Below, piece after piece: positions 1-11,110 of a stretch of DNA of 64,000 nt (the stretch's first letter is position 1; the number at the start of each line of letters is the position of its first letter). Below the pieces are notes generated by a model. It was not told where the DNA came from. It was given only the letters and a program-made list of their open reading frames with translations, and did no database searches. Origin of the DNA: Silene latifolia (taxonomy: Eukaryota > Streptophyta > Magnoliopsida > Caryophyllales > Caryophyllaceae); assembly GCF_048544455.1 (NCBI RefSeq), contig NC_133536.1, positions 201,379,325-201,443,324 on the forward strand, written 5' to 3'. Made by a program: the position numbers and the translations under genes.

Positions 1-220
1 TGACGAAACACAAAATTAAAGTGAACATACCTGTTGATGATGATGATAAAGAGAACGAGCAGGATGATAAGGGAAGGAACCGGAATCTGGGCTTCGAAAA
101 CTGGGCGACGGCCGGCGACGAGAATGTATAAAACGAGGAAGAGAGAAGAATTAACACAGGATACCAACGGTTGAACTAATAATGTTGTGTGTGTTTGTGT
201 ATGGCATGCTGTATGGGTTT
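1..220 (-). promoter_or_regulatory. Second CACTA-like 5' leader (minus strand) at the window edge
   Basis: This stretch resembles the leader of the transposase gene at about 4140-4340. Both contain ATACCTG followed by TGAT, which on the minus strand is a CAG|GTAT splice donor, then GA-rich sequence, then a TTTGTGTTTGTGTA-like stretch, then the ACAACGG repeat array. It may be the 5' leader of a second gene or of a second CACTA copy lying to the left. No coding sequence of that gene is inside the window. Confidence 0.4.
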
Positions 221-240
221 CTATATTAATTTTTTATTAA

Positions 241-490
241 GACAAACTATTGACAACGGGTGCTCAAAGAAGAACCGTTGTTATATATTAATAACAACGG
301 GTCAATAAAAGTCAACCGTTGTTAAAAGTTTATTACAACGGTTAAAATACACCCGTTGTAATATATTTTCACCAAATTAGCGCCAAAATGAAATATGTCA
401 AAAAAAATAATTGACAACGGGTAGAGGTACTACACCCGTTGTTGAAAGTATTAACAACGGGTAATTTAAATATAACCGTTGTTATTGTTG
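241..490. repeat. CACTA subterminal motif array, left
   Basis: About ten copies of ACAACGGGT or ACAACGGTT occur in both orientations, often as facing pairs that could pair as hairpins. In En/Spm elements such subterminal arrays bind the element's regulatory protein; that role is inferred here from the family. The sequence GCGCCAAA occurs in this array and in the right-hand array. Confidence 0.8.
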
Positions 491-589
491 AACCTCTTTT
501 TTTTTTTTAAAATTATCAGTAATTCCATTACGGTCAAACTGTAACAATACATACTCAGTAAATGTTGAAGCACCATATACTTTGCAACA

Positions 590-1506
590 TTATTCAAAGA
601 ATTTCAACACCAAAGATCCACATCTAATAATAAGATCAAGAAAATAAGACAACACCAAAGATGTATGAATACTTTGTGTCCGATGAACTATCTCGGGATC
701 GGGGCGTTTCTTGGATGTCATAGTTTCTTCGTTAACCCAAATACCTTCACCATGGTCATCACGCATATAGATGCTTTCGGTGTCCTCATGATCAGTGTCA
801 ACATCGTCGAAATAAGATACAGTGGTAGACCGATCCATTCCCTCAAAAACGACATCCTGATCATCATCACCATTATCGGATGGACTACTCCTTCTTTTCC
901 TTATAGACAGTACAACAGACCACTTCTTATCCATAGGATCGGTGACATAGAACACTTGTTTAGCTTGGGATGCCATTATGAAAGGATCATCCTTATTATT
1001 GCCAACCTTACCCGTTTGACCAACGTAAATCCCATCTTATCCTTTCGGACACAATGGATGTTGTTATCAACCCAATTACATCGAAACAAAGGCATTGTGA
1101 AATCAATGTAATCTAGTACCAATATTTCTTGAATAACACCATAATAAAGGCATTTTCCCCAAATAGGCTTTTTATCTTTTGAAGTAGCAAAGTGCATTGC
1201 CTCAAATTCTGAACTCACACCACTATTTTGCATTGTGCTCACCTCATCTTGCTCGCGGGTGTAAAAAGTATATCCATTAATGGCAAAACTGTTGTAAAAG
1301 GTGACCCTGGCATTTGGACCTAAACCAAGACGTAGTAACCTAGGAGAGATGTCATCACCAGTTTGATCAAGACATTTGTAAGACAATATTCCTAAACCAC
1401 TCTCGAAACGTCTTCGTATGCTCGTTCGCAATCCACTTCTCGGTCTTGTTTTGGTGATCGTATTTGAGCTCATCTTTGTGTTGTTGAATATAAGGTTGCA
1501 CCTCAT
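590..1506 (-). pseudogene. CACTA transposase C-terminal part (DUF4216 and tail), frameshifted
   Basis: The minus strand from about 1400 to 976 encodes a DUF4216-type domain, including INGYTFYTREQDE, NSGVSSEFEAMHFA, YYGVIQEILVLDY and LFRCNWVDNN. The frame then shifts near 976 and continues as MASQAKQVFYVTDPMDKKWS, the usual end of this domain, followed by an acidic tail ending at 590. In CACTA transposases of plants DUF4216 follows DUF4218 and has no known catalytic role. The frameshift between the two parts, and another upstream near 1400, suggest decay or assembly error; an unrecognised intron is possible for the second. Confidence 0.8.
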
Positions 1507-2143
1507 CTTCGTTGTTTAGCACATACATGTGTGCTAAATGCAACATTTCACGTGTCACAATTTTTTCAACCCGGCCCCTAATACCTTTTCCGGTCATCCA
1601 GTCACTATGACGATTCTTAGGAACGCCAATCAACTCCTCAGGGGAGAGATGAGCGTAACAATATGAAAGAGCTTCGTCTAAAATAGCGCGTTCAGCAATA
1701 CAACCTTCCGGACGATACCGATTAAATGTATAGTCCTTGTAGACTTTCATCAATCTTTCGAAAGGATACTGGTATCTCAAGTACACGGGCCCAAGGTACA
1801 AAATCTCCCTAACCAAGTGAATGGTCAGATGAATCATGATAGTGAAGAAAGAGGGTGGAAAATACATTTCCAACTGACAAAGAGAGGTTACAACGAGGTC
1901 CTGCAATGAATCCGCGTCATCGGGATTGATGACTTTCTCGCATATGGACTGGAAGAAGAGACACAATCTAGTTATAGCATATCTTACCTTTTCAGGTAAA
2001 ATGGAACGAATAGCCACAGGTAGTAATTGTTGCATCAAAGTGTGACAATCATGTGACTTTAACCCGGTGAGTTTTAGGTCTTGCATCGACACTAGGCTTT
2101 TGATGTTCGACGAATAACCATGTGGCACTTTAATTCCATTCAA
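1367..2143 (-). pseudogene. CACTA transposase DUF4218 segment
   Basis: Starting from GIKVPHGYSSNIKSLVSMQD, this segment contains LKSHDCHTLMQQLLPVAIR and the DUF4218 hallmarks LCQLEMYFPPSFFTIMIHL and ERLMKVYKDYTFNRYRPEG. DUF4218 lies directly after the Tnp2 catalytic region in plant CACTA transposases. The segment is open for 258 codons, but its join to the Tnp2 part (about 2140) and to the downstream DUF4216 part (about 1400) needs frame changes. The first residues overlap the end of the upstream segment, so the natural start is not here; it is an internal piece of one transposase gene. Confidence 0.85.
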
Positions 2144-2466
2144 GCATGCACGAACTCTTTTCTCTCATTCCGTGAAAGGGTAAAAGTGCTTGGCGGTAAA
2201 AATGTACGATTACCTCTCTTCTGTGGTGCCAACTCTAGCCTAATACCCATCATTTTCATATCTTCCCTAGCTGCGGCGTTATCCTTTGTCTTACCAGGAA
2301 CATTCGAAAGGGTATTGATAATATTATCACGGACATTTTTCTCAATGTGCATGAAATCGAGGCAATGCCTCGACCTCCAGTCGAGGCCAATATGGAAGTT
2401 TATCAAAAAATATGGATCTTTTCTTATACCCACGAGTAGACAATTTAGAGTCGCTCTTCTTCCCAT
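2140..2466 (-). pseudogene. CACTA Tnp2 transposase, distal catalytic segment
   Basis: This frame carries the end of the Tnp2 domain: the conserved HCLDFMHIEKNVRDNII block, then KTKDNAAAREDMKMMGIR and LPPSTFTLSRNERKEF. In intact family members these follow the KKRSIFFD-LPYW block without a break; here that block is in the preceding frame and the two overlap around 2342-2466. The segment ends at 2140, where the DUF4218 piece begins in another frame. Confidence 0.8.
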
Positions 2467-3685
2467 AATCTATCTCAATATGCTTTACTTTCTGATAAAC
2501 TTCATGCCCACTCAAAATTCTAGGAGGTTGACGAAATTCTTGTCTTCCATTGAATGTTTTCTGCATCTTGCGATAACAATGGTCATGAGACAAGAACCTC
2601 CTATTTCCCATATACACATACTTACGAGAAGACTTCAAGTATTCAGACTCGATATCCTCCCCACACAATGGACAAGCCTCTTTCCCATGAACTGTGTGCC
2701 CAGAAAGGTCGCCATAAGCCGGATAGTCAGTTATTGTACACAATAACATCGCTCTCAAATTGAAAGTTTCGTTCTTATATACATCAAATACTTCTATCCC
2801 ACTATCCCACAACAATCGCAAATCATCTAGAAGATGTTCCAAATATACATCTATATCATTTCCAGGTTGTTTAGGGCCGGAAATTAACAACGACAACATC
2901 AAATACTTTCTTTTCATGCACACATATGGAGGTAAGTTATAAATAGCCAACACTACTGGCCAAGTACTATGTTGGCTACTCATGTTTCCGTGTGGGTTCA
3001 TTCCATCAGTGGACAGCGCTAGACGTAAGTTTCTAGGTTCATTGCCGAACTCGGGATACTTAGCGTCGAACGATTTCCATTGCTTACCATCTGTCGGGTG
3101 TCTTAGCTTTCCATCATTTATTCTTCCTGTTTCATGCCAAGTTAACATTTTTGCATCATCGGGATTCGCATAAATCCTTATGACTCTTGGTATCAATGGA
3201 AAATACCACAACACCTTAGCCGGGATCCCTTCCTTATCCTTATAACGCCACTCCAAACATTTAGGACAATTGGTTAAGTTTTGATATAATTTCCGATACA
3301 ATATGCAATCATTTGGACATGCATGTATTTTCTCATATTTCATACCCACTCCTCTTATTAGTTTTTTCGCCTCATATGTCTTAACAGGTAGAACATTACC
3401 ATCAGGAAGCAACTCCTTTATCAAGGCTAAAAAACTAGTGAAACACGTGTCACTCACCCCATTTTCCCCCTTGATATTATACAACTTCACCACAGCCGAC
3501 ATTTTTGTGAACTTACAACCAGGATACAGAGGTGCTTCAGACTCACACAACTTCTCATACATGTTGTTAAGGTCATCCCAATTACTAGTGTCATCACCTA
3601 CATCTTCAAAAGCAATGGACTCATCATCATTCTCTTCATTATCTATAGACCCAACATTCAACTTCTCTACTTCCAACTCTTCCAA
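2342..3685 (-). pseudogene. CACTA Tnp2 transposase, main segment
   Basis: A 447-codon open stretch with the Tnp2 family (PF02992) signature. Recognisable blocks are LYPGCKFTKMSAVVKLYNIK near the start, the Cys pairs of HACPNDCILYR and TNCPKCLEWRYK, the DDAKMLTWHE block, then LALSTDGMNPHGNMSSQHS and SGPKQPGNDIDVYLEHLLDD, and the KEACPLCGED knuckle. Tnp2-type proteins cut and rejoin CACTA element ends. The open stretch begins without a natural ATG: its frame is entered from the upstream segment by a shift near 3685. It ends at 2342 in the wrong frame after KKRSIFFD. Confidence 0.85.
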
Positions 3686-4002
3686 CTCAAAAACTCGGCA
3701 AACTCAGGATCATCGGTTAGCCTTTCGTGTACCTCAACATCATCTTCTTCCGAGTTATTCTCTTCCTCTAATGATTCCCCATGAAAAATCCAAAGTGTAT
3801 AGGATCGACTAAATCTCCACTTTTCTAGGTGTATTTTAACGTCCGGAAAAGCCATATAGCTAATATTACCACATCTTTCACAAGGACATGCAATACTAGA
3901 AGAACCTTTCAAATTGTTCGAAACGAATTCATAAAATTCAGCTAAACCATCCTTGTAGGTGCGGTCACTCATATTTGCATCAATCATCCAAGTTCGAGTC
4001 AT
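3667..4002 (-). pseudogene. CACTA transposase N-terminal segment (transposase-associated domain)
   Basis: ATG at 4002 gives MTRTWMIDANMSDRTYKDGL, followed by FYEFVSNN and CPCERCGN, the transposase-associated domain (PF13963-like) that begins plant CACTA transposases. I chose this ATG because it starts the domain and lies just downstream of a TGTAG splice acceptor (4007-4011), which pairs with a CAG|GTATAT donor at about 4167. The leader therefore probably has a 160-bp 5'UTR intron. An acidic stretch (LEEENNSEEDDVEVHE) follows, and the frame breaks near 3685 before the Tnp2 segment. Confidence 0.8.
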
Positions 4003-4341
4003 TATTCTACATTCGTAATAATAGGCAACTAATTCAGAAAATACAATAATAGGCAAAGAAATAAACGAAATTCAGGAAAGCAATTAAGCTAAATTATCAA
4101 CAAATTAGATACTAACCCAAAAAATCCTATATCTAGTTATAAGCGTTGCTAAGAAACATATATATACCTGATTGATAAACACGATGAGGGAGAGAAGACG
4201 TGACAACAGTGACGGAGATGAAGACAGAGAGACGATCAGGGAGGAATGGAGGATGATATAGTAGCAGTATTAGCTTGTGTTTGTGTTTGTAGCGTATAGC
4301 AGAATAAAGCAATATGTTGTTCTTAAGATTTTCATAATATT
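4003..4341 (-). promoter_or_regulatory. Transposase 5' leader with probable UTR intron
   Basis: Between the transposase ATG and the subterminal array lie a likely intron (donor CAG|GTATAT at 4167, acceptor TGTAG at 4007) and GA-rich leader sequence. No clear TATA box is evident by eye. Confidence 0.5.
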
Positions 4342-4560
4342 AATAACAACGGTTATTGAGTCTACAACCGTTGTTAAAAAGTATTAAAAACGGGTTCTAA
4401 TATAACCGTTGTGATTACTTTTCACTACTTTGGCGCCAAACCATTAACAACGGTTAAAATTTAACCGTTGTTATTAGTTTTTTCATTAACAACGGTTGTT
4501 TAAGTATGACCCGTTGTTAAAACAAATAACAACGGCTAACAACAGATAACCGTTGTAATT
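4342..4560. repeat. CACTA subterminal motif array, right
   Basis: Nine clear copies and one degenerate copy of ACAACGGT or ACAACGGGT lie in alternating orientation. One pair at about 4445-4475 forms a nearly perfect inverted repeat with arms of about 14 bp (TAACAACGGTTAAA). The array ends about 100 bp before the element terminus. Confidence 0.85.
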
Positions 4561-4652
4561 AAGTTTGGTAAAATTCGCGGAATAAATTCTACAACGTGTT
4601 TTGATGATTTTCGTGAATAAGCGTTGTTAAAGGGCCGTTTTGGTTGCCTGTA

Positions 4653-4664
4653 TTTGTAGTAGTG
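4653..4664. repeat. CACTA terminal inverted repeat (right end)
   Basis: TTTGTAGTAGTG is the complement of CACTACTACAAA. Sequence after 4664 loses the ACAACGG motifs and becomes plain AT-rich DNA. Confidence 0.85.
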
Positions 4665-5707
4665 TTGGCTATTTTGTTCACAATTTGCTGATGTGTATAA
4701 CAAAGGGACGATGAACTCAAAAGTAGCAGGGGGGTTTGGATTTTAGTCAAGTCAAATGGCAAGCTTGACTTTGCTAAATGCAATCCATTCCCTTTTCTCC
4801 TTAACTACACATTATTAAAATATAGTGATATTAATATTAATATTAAATAAAAATTCCGACTAATTAATAAATATAACTACGGCGACTATTATTATAAATT
4901 AGTAAATAAATGAGCTAATTAGACAATTAAGCACGCGAAATCGAGTCGTAATAAAATATAAATGCAGGGGAAAAAGCGACTAAAATACTGTTCATCACCT
5001 GCCTTCCACAGTTCCACCCGTCAAGCACTCTTTCTCACTTCCCTCTGAATATCTCTTACTAAATGCACAAATAATATTACTATACAATTCTAATTTCACA
5101 AATGATGTCCATCCTAATCTTACAAATTTATTTTGCTAAAACTCTTACAAATGATATCTATCCTATTCTTAAAAATTTCTTTGTTTAGATTTGTCATCAA
5201 AGCTCTCATTATATATTTATCTAAAGTAAAAGCCAACGCCGCTAACATGGCATCAAAAAATTTGATCTCAAGATGACATGTCAATTAATGAAACAACTAA
5301 GTTCAAAACACAAATATGGCAACAAATTTAAAACTTCCTATAATAAAAATGAATTTAAAATAATATATGATGTATTCCCTATCTTCTTTAAAAATATTTT
5401 AATTGATTTTATAGTTAACTTATGAACAACTATAATAATAATCCAAATATAAATTTTATAGGAGCTTTTTTTAAAATCATTTTTCAAGTACTTTTTTCCC
5501 AAATTACACGGGTGTAATCATTTCCGAAAGCATATACAAGATAAAGTGGGCTGAACTTATCAACTATGAGTAATTAGTGGAAAATGGAAAATGAAAATCA
5601 TTCATTTTGAATGAACATATAAATGTTTTAAAGGTGTTAATAGCAGTATGGATCAATAATATATATAGAGACTTAATTTTTATTATCAAAATATTTTTTA
5701 TTAAGTA
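4665..5707. other. AT-rich intergenic DNA
   Basis: I see no coding sequence, RNA gene or structured repeat here. It separates the CACTA end from the LINE poly(A) tail. Confidence 0.6.
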
Positions 5708-5723
5708 TTTTTTTTTTTTTTTT
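5708..5723 (-). repeat. LINE poly(A) tail
   Basis: Sixteen consecutive T on the plus strand, about 20-40 bp beyond the ORF2 stop, fit the 3' tail of a minus-strand LINE. I found no convincing target duplication, because the 5' end of the LINE is lost. Confidence 0.75.
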
Positions 5724-5744
5724 GAAATAAACCAATTCGGTTTA

Positions 5745-7442
5745 TTATATATTAATTAAATTCTGTTCTGCAACATTCACAAAAGACATCGGCAAATCAT
5801 CCAACCAAAATCTCCTACCTATGGTCCACGGTATAGCATGAGCTACTAAGTAAGCTAGCTTATTACAATCCCTACGAGTATAATTAAAACTAATAGAATC
5901 AAAAAACGGAATTAAACTTAAAATCTCATCGTAAATAAGAAAAATATCGCTTCGACCCTTTGTTCTCTTCTTTAAAGCAGCAACCACATTAAGACAATCT
6001 CTTTCGATGATAACACTCCGCATCCCAACACGCCTAGCCTCTTTCAAGCCAAGAAGAATAGCCTCCGCCTCAGCCATTTGCACACAACAAGTGCCCGCAG
6101 CTTGAACAGCCACCGCCCATGCAACCCTTCCATCACCGTCCCTACAGACAGCTCTCAACCCGACACCCATTCCCTCCTTAACACCTGCATCGACATTTAT
6201 CTTCCACATACCGTCACTCGGTCTACCCCATCTACCATCGGCCGTCGATTCACCCCTCCCTCTTTCCTTCTCAACCCTCTCCACCAACAAGCTTGCCATC
6301 TCCCAAACCACGTCTGTAACCCTCCTTACTACACCCTCACCTGTCCACATCCCGTTGTCGAATAACATTTTATTTCTCTTCTCCCAAATCAGCCAGCACG
6401 AAGTCACAAATATGACACGCTCCTCCTCCCCCATACGACGAAGTTCGACCTCCACCCACTCCCTTATGCACATACTTCCATGGTTCCTGAAAACCTTCAG
6501 CTTGACCATCTCCCATACTTCCTCATTCCAACCACAATCTCGAACAACATGGATACATGACTCCTAAACGACATGACACCTAGGGCAAGAACAATCAAAA
6601 TCCTGAACCCGTTTTGCAATATTGCCTCTAACCGGAAGCGCATCACTACACAGCTGCCACATGAACACTTTAATACGTGGTAACATCGATGCGCCCCAAA
6701 TCGCTTTCCAGAGCCAGCTCCCCATCGCAGTGTCCGACTGCCTCCCTTCATCACTATCCTCCGCAGCTAACAACCGGTACCCTTCCCAAACCAAGTACTC
6801 CCCTTCACGCGCTCCATCCCAGCACCAACTATCCTCCTGTACTAACTCACTCAAGTGTATATTCATGATTCTCTCCGCTTCAAAAGGTAGAAACATAGCC
6901 TCAACTCTCTCCATATCCCACCTAGCCTCCCTTGCCACCATTAGCTCTTCAACCTTCATCTCCAGATCGAAATCTCCTTGCGGCGATATTACACACCTAG
7001 ATGACGTCCCTGGTATCCTTGGGTCTAACCACACCCTTGTCCCCTTCCCGTCACCTATCCTCCTCCGTACTCCCAACCCCATCACTTGCCTCGCATCACA
7101 AATAATCCTCCAAGTATAACTCGAATTATTCCCTACCACAGCATCCATAAAAGAACAATTCGGAAAATACTTACCCTTTAGAACTCGGACCATCAAGCTC
7201 CCCTCATCACATATCAAACGCCAAGCTTGCTTTACTAAAATAGCCAAATTAAATTGACCAAAATCCCGAAAGCCCATCCCCCCAGCCTTCGCGCGACACA
7301 TAGCCTCCCACGCCACCCATGATATTTTCCTTTTCCCATTATCCGAACCCCACCAAAATCTCGAGACAATAGAATGAAGTTCGGCACAAAAATTAGCTGG
7401 TAACTTAAAAACACTCATCGCATATGTAGGAATATATTGGGC
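5745..7442 (-). pseudogene. LINE ORF2, 3' part: RT end, zf-RVT and RNase H
   Basis: The frame enters at the Copia insertion site with IPTYAMSVFKLP, the conserved block after the RT fingers and palm, and continues FWWGSDNGKRKISWVAWE. Next come the zinc-binding reverse transcriptase domain (zf-RVT-like: LWKAIWGASMLPRIKVFMWQ, then CSCPRC) and a plant LINE RNase H (INVDAGV, AEAEAILLGL, IERDCLNVV, RRDCNKLAYLVAHAI). One in-frame stop near 6564-6566 breaks it. LINE ORF2 primes reverse transcription on nicked target DNA; plant L1 lineages often end in this RNase H. As assembled it is inactive. Confidence 0.9.
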
Positions 7443-8452
7443 TGTTAGAAATCTATATCTCATTACTTAACATATTCATATATGTGATAATCTATTTAGT
7501 CATAAAATAAATTGCAAATCTTATGCATGCAAACTAAAAACAAAAGATGAGAAAATTGATTTCTCACCATCTAAATTTCGGTCATCATATGGGCACCAAC
7601 AAGATCTCCTTCTTGTTAGTTCTTGAGCTTTCCATGAATATAAGGATGATCCTCCAAAGACCTCAAGTGTAGAAGTCACTCCTCTTGATTGCACCCAAGA
7701 TTATCTCTTATCCTCACTAAATAATATTAGCTAGATATTAGTTTAGTAGTTTACCTTAAAAATGATTACTAACACTCATATATTACATTAATAATTTTAG
7801 TAATCTCTATGAACAATTTCCATCAAAAACTCATGTTTTGATGAAGGAAAAAGATGAACATGTGAGAGAGAGAGAGACTTTTGCATGTGTGTGAATATAT
7901 GTTCAATTGAAGAGAATAAAATTCTCTCCTATATTACATAAAACCGGTAGAGGGAGGTCTTAAGACCAATGCATTGTCTTTTTCTTTTTACTTTTGTTCT
8001 TCTCAAGTGAGTAGGTGTGTAAGGCTATTAGGTATATGCATCATTGTTTTATTTTTATCACATAAAATAAAATAACCACAACCCACTAACTCCTCCTCCA
8101 TTTCGGTTTACTCATAATATGGACCACCATCTTATTTTGTCAATTTGTCAATTGTCACACAATATGTCACATGTAGGATGATACATGTTATTAATTAATT
8201 TAATGCATATTTATCACATAAATATCATTTCATGAATTAATTAAATTGCATCCAATAAATTGACTAGTGATACTTGATCACATAAATAAAATGGGTCATG
8301 TAATTATAATTCACAAACATCTTGTAATTATAATTGACCATTCATTCTTATCTCTATTGTTTCTCAAACAATAAACAATTTTAGTAACAAAGCATTTTAT
8401 TACTAAAATAAATCTTATTTAATCCCATTATAATAAGATAACTAGGTTTGTG

Positions 8453-8471
8453 ACCCGTGAAATTCACGGGT
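8453..8471 (-). terminator. Helitron 3' terminal hairpin
   Basis: ACCCGTGAA and TTCACGGGT form a nine-base inverted repeat with one central base. In Helitrons this structure marks the 3' end of the transferred strand. Confidence 0.8.
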
Positions 8472-9225
8472 TTATCTATTTTAGTTTTGATATTTTTATC
8501 GTATTGTTAATATTTGTTCGAGCAATTAGTTATTGATCCATTTAAAAATATATAGTCTTAAAATACATCAAAATTAGTTAGTTAATACCTTATTTCTTTG
8601 ATAACTTTGGTTTATTTTTTTAAATCGAATCTTGCAAGTGACAATTTGGTAGCTACTAATTTTGAGAAACTTGACAACGGAGTAATGACAAAGACGACTC
8701 ATTATATATACGTGTATTTTACTCCGCAATATAATAAAGTGAGTTTTAAAATATTAAAAGTTGAAACCATCCGTATATAATAAATTCCGTATGGAAAAAT
8801 CTTCAATGACGCCTTACAAGGTTGTAAACTCAATAACTCAGTATAGTCATCTCCAAATTATTTCCAGACCTCTCCATCAACCCTCTCATAGAAATATCTT
8901 TGAAGTTTTATCACCACGTGCATGCTTCAAATATTATTTACAACCGAAAAATATTTATTATATCGATAGAAAAATATTAGATACGCTTCACCGGTATGGT
9001 CGCTATCTACTCCATGTATTACGAATTAAATTTTTATTTCAATTTCTCGATAATCTAAAAAACTATATTCGCTAAATTCGAATTCCAAAAGGTTCATAAA
9101 ATTTTTTAGTTCCTTATTACTATTTCAAGAATTTGATATCTCTTGTTATACTTATGTCCACGATCCTATATAAAAATAAAAATAGTATTAAAGACTATAA
9201 AATAATCTATTCAGGTTTTGAAAAA

Positions 9226-10115
9226 AAAAACACATAAACTTAAAAATATACGGATTAGAATTTAGAAACCATACTATTTAATATTTATCTAAAAGTTCAC
9301 TTTCCCTTCCTTTTAGTACGCTTCCTTTTAGTACATGCCTTGATAATAGTTCATATGAAATGAAAAAAGAAAAATATATGTTAGAGATGATTATACCATG
9401 GATACAAAAGTACGAATTCAAATAGGTTGATCGGGAAAGCATAATAGTAAAATTACACAACAATATACGCTTAACAATAAAGAAATATTATAAGATCTCC
9501 ATTTTGAGATCAACGATCATCTTATAATGGTTAAAAAAGCATAAACCGCTAAAAAGTAAAGTAAATTTTATAGAAAAACAATCAAAAGGTGGGAGTTGGA
9601 GAAAACTTAAATTGGAAGAGGAAATGACATAATTAAAATGATTAATTATTGTCATTATGATTCAAAAAGTAAATTGTGAAATTTTAAACATTTTTCATTC
9701 AATTATTTGTACTTATTTATTTACCATTAATTATGAGAGTAGAGTAGGTCTTTTTGTTTTTTGTTTTTTTTAAGAAATTATGAGAGTAAGTTTTATGTAT
9801 TATTCCTGTTTTGACAAAAAAAACACATAAACTTAAAAACATACGAAGTAGAATTTAGAAATCATACTATTTAATATTTACCCGAAGGTTCACTTTCGCT
9901 TCCTTTTATTACATGTCTTGATAATAGTTCATATAAAATGAAAAAGAAAAACATATGTTAGAGATGATTATGCTCATGAATACAAAAATACAAATTCAAA
10001 TAGGTTGATCAGGAAAGTATAATAGTAAAATTACACCACAATATACGTTTAATAACAAACTAAAAGAAATATTATAAAACTTCTATTTTGAAATCAACAA
10101 TCATCCATTACTTAT
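9226..10115. repeat. Direct duplication inside the Helitron
   Basis: Segments of roughly 290 bp starting at about 9226 and 9825 are diverged direct copies. Both begin with CACATAAACTTAAAAA and contain TTCACTTTC, CTTGATAATAGTTCATAT and AAATAGGTTGATC in the same order. Confidence 0.75.
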
Positions 10116-10433
10116 CAATTTCTACCTTACGTTTTTTTACCTTTAATTTTACCTCAGTTTCATGCCTTTTGTATTTCTTCCCTCTTCAGGTTACTCACGT
10201 GATAGTTTGCCTTATATGCATTCACATACGTTTCATGGTGCTTTAAAGTTATATAAAAAATACGTTGACCAAAAGATAAAACATCAACCTGGCAAAAGCT
10301 TGACAAACGAATCAAAACATTGTCACATGTAAGTCACTTAAATTAAACCAACTGGAAAACATGAATTCAAATATAAAGCAAACGATTCATAAAACCAACA
10401 ATATAACAAATTAAAATATACTTTATTGGACAC

Positions 10434-10437
10434 AACG

Positions 10438-10468
<31 letters not shown>
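10434..10468. repeat. (AAC)n microsatellite
   Basis: About eleven near-perfect ACA/AAC triplets, inside the Helitron. Confidence 0.9.
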
Positions 10469-10469
<1 letters not shown>

Positions 10470-10730
10470 ACTCGACAATAATACTCGACAATAATACTCA
10501 ATATAATCAATATAATCAAATATATAAATTAAACCATAAAATACAATCCACAACTTAGAAACTCATGACAAATGGGCATATTTTAAATAAATAAAGTGAA
10601 TAGAAACTATTATAGGTATTGTAGGTTTTATAGTCATTACACAACCATAAATTTCCATATTTTAATTTAATTTTTAATTTAGTTTGTGGTATTATTAAAT
10701 TAGATAATTGATTGCCGAGAACCTCAAGAG

Positions 10731-11110
10731 ATGAATTAAATAGGACAAAATTTTAATGAAAATTATGGGTGCTGAGTAATATAAGGAGTTTTAATAAAAT
10801 TATGAACATATTATATTACAAAAATTAGTTAAGTAGGAAAAACTTTTAATTAATTTGGTGTGTGTTAAGTATTATGAAGAGTTTTAATCAATTTATTACC
10901 ATGTTTAATTAAAAAAAAATTAAATAGGAAAATATTAATAATGGTGGGTGTTCATTAATATGAAGAGGTTTAATTAATTTATTAACAGGTTTTATTACAA
11001 AAATTTTAAAAACAGTGAATTAAATAGGAAAATGTTAATAATGGTGAGTGTTTAGTAATATGAAGAGGTTTAATTAATTCCTTAACATGTTTTATTAAAA
11101 AAATTCAATT
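10731..11110. repeat. Degenerate ~100-bp tandem repeat in Helitron
   Basis: Four diverged units share the order GAATTAAATAGGAAAA, a GGTGnGTGTT-like core, ATGAAGAG-TTTAAT and a final TTTTATTACAAAAATT. Confidence 0.65.

Larger units (their letters stand above)
1..4664 (-). mobile_element. CACTA (En/Spm) DNA transposon, right part; left end outside window
   Basis: The right terminus reads TTTGTAGTAGTG (4653-4664), the complement of CACTACTACAAA, the classic CACTA-family end. Inside it lie subterminal motif arrays and a minus-strand Tnp2-type transposase gene with domains in the family order: transposase-associated domain, Tnp2, DUF4218, DUF4216. No matching CACTACTACAAA start is visible at the left, so the other end is probably before position 1. 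The gene is split over several frames, so this copy is unlikely to be autonomous as assembled. The 3-bp target duplication expected of CACTA elements cannot be checked with one end missing. Confidence 0.9.

Noticed and set aside
8598..9075. Two open frames of 60-104 codons inside the Helitron
   Set aside because: AT-rich, low-complexity translations without motifs, and no relation to Rep or helicase.
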